64,000 nt of DNA from contig JAVHKY010000010.1 in assembly GCA_035079385.1 (NCBI GenBank), positions 1,550,001 to 1,614,000 on the forward strand, in the 5' to 3' direction. Both the position numbers and the translations under genes were made by a program. Positions 55,881 to 64,000 of the stretch are shown piece after piece. The notes below the pieces were generated by a model. The model was not told the DNA's origin. It was given only the letters and a program-made list of their open reading frames with translations, and ran no database searches. Position 1 is the stretch's first letter. Each line of letters begins with the position of its first letter. The stretch comes from Aspidiotus rigidus (taxonomy: Eukaryota; Arthropoda; Insecta; Hemiptera; Diaspididae).

Positions 55881-56923
55881 AGTTTTTGGGTAGGCCCTCA
55901 ATACTTTTTGACCCCAAATTTTTCTACGGTAGGCTTTTGACGCTAACTAGCTTTCAGGGGGGGGGGGGCTAATGTAGCAGCCTACTTAGTTTAGGCCAAG
56001 TATATTGTATATTAGGCGTAGTATAATGAAAGCTAAAGTGCGACATTTTCTCAAGTTCTTAAATTAGGTCAAGGTCATAGATGACGTCATAAAGCGGAGC
56101 TTGATGGCGTCGCGTCGGTGGCCTTTTCCCAGTTAAGCGACTCCAAAAAATGTCGACTTCCCTACTTTCATTATACTATAGGTGTAACATACCATACTTA
56201 TTATACTAAACATTATTAGACCAAACTAGTACAGGCCTTTAATAGGTGTCTGATCTCCCACTTTGTTGACTGACTGAGGTTGACAAATTAGCTATATTTG
56301 TCAACCGATAAAATCGTTTGAACTGACCTCTTGAACTTTACAAGACAGTGACAGTGAACTCGGTTGAACTGTTACAGCCGAGACGGTATTTTTGGTAACC
56401 ATGTATTTGCGAGTGTGCAAGGATCAAGATAGACTTATCTATCTCAACACCCCCTCCCACACGAACAAATATTATATGAGCTGCACTTAGAAAGCATTGC
56501 AGAAACCAAGTTTCTTCTATGCCTTTTAAATCTTAATAATTCAGGAACGAATTCCTTCTATTAAGTTGACTTGAATTCAAGCAATCCAGAAATTAATTTC
56601 TTCTTTGCCTGAGAAACTAACAATAAATTAAATTAAGCACGAGTAAATTTATATATATTTTCGAGTTGTTGTACAACAAGGGGGAAAATAAATAAATGAA
56701 TAAATAAATAATCGTATTTGTATAAGTAATAAAGTATTGCAAAAAATATTCTAAGTTAATTAGGTACTAGCCCTCTTCCTTCCAAATCGAACACATTACA
56801 CTTTACTTTTCTGAAACAAAAGTAAAATCCAACTACATTTTACTTTGCAGTACTGCAACTTTATCTAAGTTAAACTGTAAATTATAGTGCTTATTGATCA
56901 TTCGATTTAAATAATGACCTCAG
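55881..56923. other. intergenic and probable 3' flank of older copia element
   Basis: A G9 tract near 55960 and a (AAAT)n run near 56690. The part next to 56923 should contain the 3' UTR and LTR of the older copia, but I could not place LTR ends with confidence. Confidence 0.4.
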
Positions 56924-57476
56924 CTATGCTGTCATTAAACTTTTCCTTTGTTTAAGAAAATTTTCATTTGCGAGACCTTTTGTCAAACAGTCAGCTAGTT
57001 GATTCTTTGATTCAATCTTGACCAAATTCAATACCTTGTTTTCCACATACTCTCTCACTTTCAAATACTTGAGTTTGAAATGTCTCATACGACTTTTACT
57101 CGTCTTATTGACATTAAAACTTATGGCAGCATTGTTTTCTTTGTATACTGTTATGGGGTACAAATTCATCCCCAATATTTCTTCACATAAACCAGCAATA
57201 AATAAGATGGTGTGTGCAGCGTCGCATATCGCTATATTTTGGGCTTCACCTGAGCTTTCGGCTATACAAGGCTGAACCTTTGACACCCATGCGATAGGAC
57301 ACCCATAAAACTGAACAATATATCCTGTAGTTGATCTACTAGTTTGAGGATCTCCTGCGTAGTCTGCATCAACAAACGCATCTATCACCACACTAGAGCA
57401 CTGATAAATGAGACTGATATCCACCGTATTAGCTAGGTACTTTAAAAGGTGACTCAGTAAAGTCCAGTGAAGATCT
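56924..57476 (-). pseudogene. copia RNase H domain (older element)
   Basis: The frame ARYQTSPTDLHW (spanning the MITE site) to LADCLTKGLANENFL. RNase H acidic residues are in DADYAGD, SGEA and the KENN position, where many copia elements have a D-rich motif. Ends at a TGA at 56924. It would degrade RNA in the RNA:DNA hybrid in an intact element; here it is a disrupted relic. Confidence 0.85.
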
Positions 57477-57483
57477 GTGGGAC

Positions 57484-57713
57484 TAGGGTACTATAGAGGG
57501 GGGGGGGGTATGGCAATACGCCATTTTAGCAGCAAAAAGAAGGCTCTCAAGCACGAACGCGTTCGCGCAGTGTCGCGGAATATTCGGCAGGGCCGGGCAA
57601 CATCGGTCACGTTCGTTTTCTCGCGATGCTTTGCGACACGCATTTGTACGTCGAACACTTCTTTTTGCTGCTAAAATGGCGTATTGCCATACCCCCCTCT
57701 ATAGTACCCTAGT
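57484..57713. mobile_element. 230-bp MITE with 7-bp target duplication
   Basis: Terminal inverted repeats of about 55 bp start TAGGGTACTATAGAGGGG and include 'tatggcaatacgccatttta' and 'gcagcaaaaagaa'. GTGGGAC flanks both sides (57477-57483, 57714-57720). Removing element and one duplication restores the copia reading frame exactly, which proves insertion. An 8-bp reading (GTGGGACT) is possible if the ends are uneven by one base, as in hAT elements. Confidence 0.95.
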
Positions 57714-58072
57714 GGGACTTGTTTGATATCTAGCAAGGAAACATACCTACTGCAAACGTTATATCTGGACGTGTGTAGTTAGCAATATGAAGAAGCTTCC
57801 CCATGATTGTTCTATATGACAGAGGCATGATTTGTGACACGAGTTTCACATTTTTATGACTTGCCAAGCGAAGTATGGGTGACAGACACGAATTATTATT
57901 TGCCTCAACACCTAACTCATCCAGTAATGTTCTAATTTTTTTAGACTGAGAAAGTATCATTTTTCCGCAGCTAGTTTTATTTATCTGGATACCTAAGTAC
58001 CTTTCGGGATAACCAAGACTACAAACTTTGAATCTTTTCCCTAATTGGTCGCAAAATTCTTTTACTAAGAAG

Positions 58073-58443
58073 TCATACTAAAATGTCGTCCATATACGCA
58101 ACCACAATAACAGTTGAATTATTTTGTTTTTTATAAATGAGACAAGGTTCTTGATTGCACCTGATAAAACCAATTGAACTCATGAAAGAATAAAACGTAT
58201 TATACCAACACATAGGCGCTATAGCCAGACCATAAACTGCCCTATTGAGTTTACACACAAACTTTTTTGGATCACGATCAACACCATGGAGAATATACTT
58301 GCATATTTAATCCGATTTATGAAACCATTCAAGAACGCATTTTTGACGTCATATTGAATAATATTCCAACCTAACATGAGAACATAAGGATAGCTGTAGC
58401 ACTGGGCGTAGGAGATTCTTTCTAAAAAATTATTTTCGACCAT
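58073..58443 (-). pseudogene. copia reverse transcriptase palm fragment (older element)
   Basis: Two overlapping minus-strand frames carry QYDVKNAFLNG (first catalytic Asp region) and, in another frame, KLNRAVYGLAIAPMCWYN with YMDDILV. The frame changes between them, so the polypeptide is broken. Confidence 0.85.
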
Positions 58444-58848
58444 TCTTTAATATATTATTTATTAGGTATTAAATTCTGTGCGTTCCTCTCTTCACTAATA
58501 AACGGTAGTTCGAACTTTGTTTCGGGTGTGTTTTCCGTTACGTACCTTCGTATCCTTTGTTCTCCTCAAAAAGATGGCTCGTACCTTCGAGGATACCGTC
58601 ACCTTACGAGAAGCTGTTACTTCAGGTGTAGACAAGCCTTTCTAGTTCCATTACTTTCAACTGTGAATATCCATTTAAAGGGAATTACTTTCATATCCTT
58701 AGTTCTTGGTACAATTGTCCAAACATCATTATTTTCCATAGCTTCTAATTCCATTTTAATTGCAGGGCCCCATTGGGCAACATTACTCTCTGACATTGCT
58801 TCATCATACGTTAATGAAGCAACATTGGCATTAGGCCTACTTTCCTCT

Positions 58849-59259
58849 TGTTAGAAAGTTCACAACAGTAGTCGCGCAGAGAATGAAGACTTTATTAGTT
58901 TAAAATAACAGGGTATGCTCTACCTTCAATGAAATGGTAACTTGGAATACCTCTCAGGAGACTAATATTGCACAGAATGCGATGAAACTTTGGAAATTTA
59001 TTGTTTGAGGTTACAGAAATACCGCTAATTGGTTCTGAGCGCGTAATATCCATAATTATTTTTTACAATTTCCAATATACACTACTTGTAAACTAATTAG
59101 CGGTATTTCTGTAACCTTGAACAATAAAACTCCGAAGTTTCATCGCATTCTGTGCAATATTAGACTCCTGAGAGGTATTCCAAGTTACCATTTCATCGAA
59201 AGTAGAGCATACCCTTGCGCTTGCTGACTGCAGGTCTAGAAAACCTGAATATTCCAACA
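58849..59259 (-). repeat. 3' LTR of the younger copia, split by a MITE
   Basis: On the minus strand it starts TGTTGGAATATTCAGG directly after a purine-rich tract (gcggggaag) and ends TTTCTAACA, so TG..CA with short inverted ends. An AATAAA lies near the 3' side. The length without the 304-bp MITE is about 107 bp, short for an LTR. It is inferred from the ends and from the junction with the older copia; the second LTR is not visible. Confidence 0.75.
58911..59214. mobile_element. 304-bp MITE inside the LTR
   Basis: Arms of about 120 bp (58911-59032 and 59093-59214) starting GGGTATGCTCTAC, with few mismatches, and a 60-bp loop. No clear target-site duplication. Confidence 0.9.
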
Positions 59260-59721
59260 CTTCCCCGCAGGTTGTACTGGACCTGTGGTGTTATACAGAT
59301 AAGTACATTACATTCGATACTTGGATAATTTACAAGTCTTCCTAATTGCGAATTTACATTTTAATTACATCTAAGAGGAAAAGACATGTTTGCCAAAAAC
59401 CTCTGAGGAAAAAGAATTCTAGACTAGTAGAGAGGAACAGGTACTTCACTGCTAAAAACCTCTTGTTAGGTTAGGTCTCTGGTCTAGTTTACAGTTTGTC
59501 ACAGCTTTCGCTGGTTGTGATTAGCGTTATGCGTAGGCGCTATGTAATTTGTGTTTTGAATAATTTACTGATAACAACGATAATTGTACTGTGTTTATAT
59601 TGAATAAGTATTATAAAGATCCAACTTCTATAAAGATACAAGTAATTTCACCATTATTTCTTCTTTAATTCGAATCTTCCGATATCATTTTCTCATCAAG
59701 AATGCGTTGGACCTGAAACTA
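59260..59721 (-). other. 3' untranslated region of the younger copia
   Basis: Between the RNase H stop and the polypurine tract next to the LTR. No open frame of note. Confidence 0.6.
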
Positions 59722-60441
59722 TTAATGTTTAGGCATTACCATTCGGAGCCCAAGGTCGTTTCTAAATTTTGTGAATTTGAACGCTGTCAACGATTTAGTG
59801 AAAATATCGGCACTATTAATATCGGTATCAATACGCTGTAAGACAATAGTTTTATCAATTTCGTCTCGAACAAAAAATTGTTTCGTACATAACTGTCTAG
59901 TTCCCTTGAAATTTGCAGGATTTTTAACTATGTCGATGCAGCCTTGATTATCTTCAAAGATCAATGTTGGATTATCTAATTTTAATTCTAAGGCTTCTAA
60001 TAATTGTCTTATCCAGATTATGTCTCTCGTTAAATCACATACAGCGTAGAATTCAGCTATCATTGTACTCAATGCTACAGTGGCCTGCCTACGCGAGGTC
60101 CACGACACAGTCCACGATACCGAGTTACCGAACAACATGACTAACGTTCCTGTAATGGAATGAGCTTCCGCATCATTCGTAGCAAAACTAGCATCAGCAA
60201 ATCCTATCATCGGTTGCGACCTAGGAGTTAATAGGTATTTTCTTCCTCTGGTAGTGTTCTTTGCGAAAGAGAGGAGAGGCGCGATTGCGTTATCACGAGT
60301 GAATATAAGTTTTAAATCTAAAGTTCCTTTGACATAACGTAATACTCTTTTAATCAATTTCCATAACTTTTCACTCGGTTTTGCCTGAAATCTACTTAGA
60401 AGACAAACGCTGTAGCATAAATCGGGGCGCGTACATAACAT
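59722..60441 (-). pseudogene. copia RT end and RNase H (younger element)
   Basis: 239 codons. Begins with the RT connection (CTRPDLCYSVCLLSRF), then RNase H: GFADASFA (first Asp), ALSTMIAEFYAV (Glu), IFEDNQGCIDI (Asp), ending in DIFTKSLTAFKFTKFRNDLG. All acidic RNase H positions appear present. Separated from the upstream frame by a small insertion at about 60447 (duplicated 'gta'). Confidence 0.9.
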
Positions 60442-60448
60442 AGCGTAC

Positions 60449-62863
60449 CTACATGAGACTTCCTATTGCATTTCTACACGGATACCTTGTTTCAGTTTCA
60501 TTACCCTCGTTAATTAAGTCTAATACAGGTATTTTTACTTCAAGAGGAGTAGCTATCGGTTTACAATCGCTCATCTTAAACTTTTCTAAAATCTTTTGTA
60601 GGTATGATCGTTGGTGAAGAGCTAGCTTACCGTTTTCTCGCTCGATACTGATACCGAGATAGTAATGAAGTGGTTCCGTATCGGATATTTCTATTGTTTC
60701 GCGAAGTTTGGTCATGAGAGCTTGAATATCATTCTTATTTCGAGTGATGAACAAAATATCGTCAACAAATACGAGAATAAAGAAATTGTTAGCTAAGCCA
60801 TTCGAATGACGGTAGTAGACACAATAATCGGATAATGAATTTTTAAAACCTAACTCTAGTAGACGCTTATGAAGTTTTTTATTCCAGCATCGTGGCGATT
60901 GTTTGAGTCCGTACAGACTCTTCAGAAGCTTACAAACCTTATTTCCCGAGTACTTGATTCCTTGCGGAACACGCATGTAAATTTCTTCTTCCAAATCCGC
61001 TTGAAGAAATGCTGATACTACATCGCATTGTTCTATTACCATATCAAAATTGACTGCTATCGCCAGCAGGATTCTCAAACTCAACATCTTGGCAACTGGA
61101 GCAAAGGTTTCCTGAAAATCAACTCCTGGTTCCTGACTAAAACCGTTCGCAACAAGTCGAGCCTTGTAACGAGCTACTTCCCCGTTTTTGTTGCGTTTTA
61201 TTCTAAAGGTATAGCGACAATCTACTATGTTTCTATTATTTGGTTTTTCAACTAGAACCCAGGTTTTATTTCTTTTTAATGCCTGTAGTTCATTTTCGAC
61301 AGCTTCATACCATTTATTCTTATCAGGAAAATTCGCGATATCATCATAACTTTTTGGCTCGTCGTCGTTTTGCACTAAGAGTATGTTTGGGTTTGCTAAT
61401 TGATACTCAGTTATTAAGAAGTCAAGTTCGCTATATTGCGGTATGTTTTCATTATCAAGACTACCAGAATGATTTGTTATCGTAATTCCATGACTCTTTC
61501 TTACCCTTTTTATAGGCCGAAGTTCACTACGTGCGTAGTTATTATCAGTCCATGCGGGCTGAGTAGGAGCCTTCCGGCATCCTTTAATAATGGCTGAGTT
61601 ACAACTATTTTCGTCACATTCATAGTCAGCAGCTGAACCAGAGTTTACATTTTTATTAGGTATGCTTTGGTTTGCTAACGAATCTATATTTCTACTTGTA
61701 CTTGGTTTCGGAGCATTGATAGTATTTGACGTACTGGGCTTAGAAAGGTTTTTACTACATTCAGGTAGCGAGTTTTGTAGATCTGTTATTCTGTCTAACG
61801 GCCCTACGGCACACGTTACATCGTTCATAGGCGACAAGAGAATATCATTTAATGATTTATGAGAATAATAGTTACCAAGAGCTTTTAAAGCTCGCTCATT
61901 AGATGACAGATATTTAAACATGATTTGCGTTTCAAATCTGACATCGCGTACGTCTAATAATCTACAATCACTCAATCTCAACAGTTTGAAACCAAAAGAA
62001 ATGTAACCTAAAAATATACTTTTATCACTTCTTGAATGTACTGCTCCATCATTTAAAGTTTTCGCAAAAGCAATACAGCCAAAAGGTTGAAGACGTTCAT
62101 AGTTGCATTTTTGACCCGTTAATTTCTCAAAAGGTGTAATACCGTTAGTTAAGGCTTTGGTTGGACTTCGATTTATCATATACACAGCGTAGAGAGCTGC
62201 ATAGCCCCAAAATGTTTCAGGGAGACCTGAGTCAAGTAGCAGAGCTCTAACTCTTTCTGAAATTGTTCTGTTCACACGTTCGGGTATACCACATAGAGCT
62301 GGGGTATCTCGTATAGTTGTTTTATAGTCAGTTCCTTGACTCCTCATAAAGCACTTGAACTGGTCAGATAAAAACTCGCCAGCATTATCACAGTATAAGT
62401 AGCCTATTCCCTGTTTTTCATACATTAATTTCATACGGTTGAGATAATATTCAAAGTTTCCCAAAGTTTCAGATTTACGTTTCAAAATAAATAAATTCAC
62501 AAAGTGAGAGCTTTCTTCAATAAAGGTTAGATAATATTTTTCGCCAAGAAACGTTCGTATGGGGTATTCTTTAATATCGGAATGAACACACTCTAATACC
62601 TTTTCTGATCGAGGTCTTTTTTTAACTTTGTTCAGTGGTTGCCTAGTTTGCTTAGCCTTCATACAAACTTCACAGATTTTATTGACGTTTATTTTTAATT
62701 CAGGAAAAAGTTGTTTCAAATAGGCGTAGTTCAGGTGTGCAAATTTTCGGTGTAAATCTTCAGCATACGCTTCACCAGTAAGAGCTAATACTAAAGGGTT
62801 AGTAACATAAACCTTGAACCGATATTTGTATAACTTTGTATAACGAGTCATTGATGGTATCAC
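60449..62863 (-). CDS. copia integrase and reverse transcriptase (younger element)
   Basis: An uninterrupted frame of 804 codons. Integrase: zinc-binding H-x4-H (HRKFAH) and C-x2-C (CEVCMKAK) near residues 38-67, then the DDE triad in HSDIKEY, YCDNAGEF and GIPERVNRT, followed by TFWGYAALYAVYMINRSPT. A 200-residue linker precedes RT: WYEAVENELQALKRNKTW, YKARLVANGFSQ, CDVVSAFLQADLEEEIYM, LYGLKQSPRCW and the catalytic FVDDIL. It stops at the 60447 frameshift before RNase H. The start shown is only the first codon after upstream stops; in an intact element it is one polyprotein with protease. The long intact frame suggests a fairly recent insertion. Confidence 0.93.
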   Translation of the reverse strand: MIPSMTRYTKLYKYRFKVYVTNPLVLALTGEAYAEDLHRKFAHLNYAYLKQLFPELKINVNKICEVCMKAKQTRQPLNKVKKRPRSEKVLECVHSDIKEYPIRTFLGEKYYLTFIEESSHFVNLFILKRKSETLGNFEYYLNRMKLMYEKQGIGYLYCDNAGEFLSDQFKCFMRSQGTDYKTTIRDTPALCGIPERVNRTISERVRALLLDSGLPETFWGYAALYAVYMINRSPTKALTNGITPFEKLTGQKCNYERLQPFGCIAFAKTLNDGAVHSRSDKSIFLGYISFGFKLLRLSDCRLLDVRDVRFETQIMFKYLSSNERALKALGNYYSHKSLNDILLSPMNDVTCAVGPLDRITDLQNSLPECSKNLSKPSTSNTINAPKPSTSRNIDSLANQSIPNKNVNSGSAADYECDENSCNSAIIKGCRKAPTQPAWTDNNYARSELRPIKRVRKSHGITITNHSGSLDNENIPQYSELDFLITEYQLANPNILLVQNDDEPKSYDDIANFPDKNKWYEAVENELQALKRNKTWVLVEKPNNRNIVDCRYTFRIKRNKNGEVARYKARLVANGFSQEPGVDFQETFAPVAKMLSLRILLAIAVNFDMVIEQCDVVSAFLQADLEEEIYMRVPQGIKYSGNKVCKLLKSLYGLKQSPRCWNKKLHKRLLELGFKNSLSDYCVYYRHSNGLANNFFILVFVDDILFITRNKNDIQALMTKLRETIEISDTEPLHYYLGISIERENGKLALHQRSYLQKILEKFKMSDCKPIATPLEVKIPVLDLINEGNETETRYPCRNAIGSLM

Positions 62864-62872
62864 CTATTGCGA

Positions 62873-63436
62873 TTATAGTTTCATTTTTTGATTTTTTTGG
62901 TCCTTTAAATATAAGTAGGCTTTGAAAAACTCTATTTTATGTTGAATATTGCTAAATTGTAAAAGCGGAATTGGTAAAATATTGCAGCGGCCATTCAGCG
63001 CATAATAAGCGTTTTTGAACGTGAGCTTATAGCCTTGATCAGTTTCTACGTACAAAGTTCCTATCTTAGTAGCGGTAATCATAGAGCCTTTTTCATATTG
63101 ACCTATCTTAACTGGAGGATCAAGAATTTTCGCATCTGAGAGTAGGCCGTCATCAATTACGACAAAACGATTAGCACCGCTATCATTATAAAAGGGAACC
63201 TCTACAGCATATTTTGATACCTGTTTAGACCTATCGTTTGATATTTTTGTAGCTAACATACCTATCATTCCAAAATCATTGGTATTAATTGCGTTCGCGT
63301 TTGAATTGCAATAAATTAAATTCGATTGCGGTGAATTCGAATTTCCACCTTGGTTTCCACCATTCCAACTTTGCTGACCATTATTTCGAGAACCATTACC
63401 ACCATTTCTCTCACGATGTTTCTTCAGTCGGCACAA
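62873..63436 (-). pseudogene. copia protease region (younger element)
   Basis: Asn/Gly-rich tail of Gag followed by an aspartic protease with NDSGANRFVV (D-S-G-A active site), then YALNGRCNILP typical of the copia protease-integrase join. Two in-frame stops separate it from integrase, and a frameshift separates it from the knuckle. Confidence 0.88.
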
Positions 63437-63595
63437 TTTTTGTAGTCGTGAGAACCAACAGCTTTACAATACGTACAGTAGAGCCGATTACCATTCATTG
63501 ACCCTCGACCATCACGATTACCATTCATGAACCCTCGACTACCACTTATGGAACCTCTTCTTGCATTTCCGCGTCGCTGGAAGTATGGTTGACGT
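63437..63595 (-). pseudogene. copia Gag nucleocapsid knuckle segment
   Basis: In a frame shifted from both neighbours: FKRQPYFQRRGNARRG, repeated GFMNGNR/SMNGNR, then CTYCKAVGSHDYKNC. This is a C-x2-C-x5-H-x4-C knuckle, one residue longer than the usual C-x2-C-x4-H-x4-C. Confidence 0.8.
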
Positions 63596-63964
63596 TTAAA
63601 GGTTTCCGGTTGTAGCCATTAAATCGTCGTCCAAATTTCCTTGAAAATTTCCTCCGCCACTTCTTTCGTTGCTTGACCCGGATATTGCAAATACAGTTGC
63701 ATTATTATTTTGAGTGCGTACTTTCAGACTATGATTTTTCAGCTTGATTTCAACCTGCTCGTAGGTCAAATCCTCTTTGGCCGACATGGTTAAGGCTGTC
63801 ACTGCTTGGTCATATTTGGTAGGCATTGAAAGAAGGAGAATAGGTGAAATGAATTGCTCGTCTCCCAGTTCGACTCCAGCCAGTTTTAATTCTGCTATAA
63901 CATTGTCCATCTTTTCAAAATGTTGCTCTACCTTATCTCCCGGATTCATATTTAGCTTTAACAA
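63596..63964 (-). pseudogene. copia Gag (capsid) fragment, younger element
   Basis: 122 codons with MNPGDKVEQHFEKMDNVIAE and LLSMPTKYDQAVTAL, typical of UBN2/gag-polypeptide of copia elements, then LTYEQVEIKLKNHSLK. The true N-terminus is beyond the window and the frame is broken at about 63600. Confidence 0.88.
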
Positions 63965-64000
63965 TCGGTCTAATAAATGCGTCTGGTTCGCAGCAGTTCT

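Larger units (their letters stand above)
56924..58848 (-). mobile_element. older Ty1/copia element, 3' part (RT and RNase H)
   Basis: Minus-strand copia Pol remnant. From right to left: start of RT (QWGPAIKMELEAMENNDVW, about 58700-58770), catalytic YMDDILV (about 58073-58093), the TRPDITFAVG block (about 57740-57770), and RNase H (DAFVDADYAGD, AESSGEA, ENNAAI). At least two frameshifts (about 58072 and in 58220-58640) break the frame. It is cut at 57484-57713 by a MITE and at 58849 by the younger copia. Its gag, protease and integrase should lie beyond the right edge, past the younger element. Confidence 0.9.
58849..64000 (-). mobile_element. younger Ty1/copia retrotransposon (right-truncated by window)
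   Basis: Minus-strand order from right to left: gag, CCHC-like knuckle, protease, integrase, RT, RNase H, 3' UTR and 3' LTR, the copia order (integrase before RT). The coding sequence is largely intact but carries frameshifts at about 63600, 63438 and 60447 and two in-frame stops at 62864-62875. The 3' LTR is at 58849-59259. It interrupts the older copia, so it inserted later. The 5' LTR and primer-binding site lie outside the window. Confidence 0.92.

Overview
The window is eukaryotic, most likely from an insect or other arthropod. It shows long repeat-rich introns with GT..AG junctions, a major-spliceosome U4 snRNA gene, Ty1/copia, Helitron and MITE debris, many microsatellites, and a nuclear copy of mitochondrial cox2 whose last tryptophan codon is TGA (the invertebrate mitochondrial code). 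I cannot name the species.

The only protein-coding host gene I can support is Rim (Rab3-interacting molecule, an active-zone scaffold) on the + strand from 18010 to 50384. I reconstructed twenty exons. Their lengths sum to 3060 nt, exactly 1020 codons including the stop, and every junction phase agrees. In order they encode the last CxxC of the FYVE-like zinc finger, a charged and serine-rich linker, a PDZ domain, a C2A domain, a serine/arginine-rich linker and a C2B domain. The first visible exon opens inside the zinc finger, so the Rab3-binding N-terminus lies further left, either in 1-18009 where I could not find it or outside the window. The 3' UTR runs to about 51.9 kb with an AATAAA at 51883.

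Layout: 1-18009 is non-coding upstream or intronic sequence holding a U4 snRNA gene (12420-12562), a 4.5-kb palindromic element (2595-7107) and fragments of several repeat families. 18010-50384 is Rim; its introns hold a second palindromic element (19197-22146), a diverged third one (29434-30750), a 45-bp tandem array inside a foldback structure (24290-26725), a mitochondrial insertion (about 34490-35395), a hairpin with a perfect 47-bp stem inside a MITE (42856-43377) and a minisatellite with 295-bp higher-order period (about 45000-45715). 51.9-56 kb is repeat-rich intergenic DNA with a rosette of inverted repeats and a 5' Helitron fragment. 56.9-64 kb is a nest of minus-strand Ty1/copia elements: an older copia (56924-58848) is split by a 230-bp MITE and by a younger copia (58849 to beyond the right edge), whose 3' LTR is itself split by another MITE.

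The least familiar signals are (i) the large palindromic element, whose arms are built of about 145-bp tandem units around a conserved core, present three times, and (ii) a dispersed family marked by a near-palindromic CAGGGAACCTG motif, seen about 20 times, that carries or flanks the 45-bp tandem units. I found no complete new gene system; both look like non-autonomous repeats.
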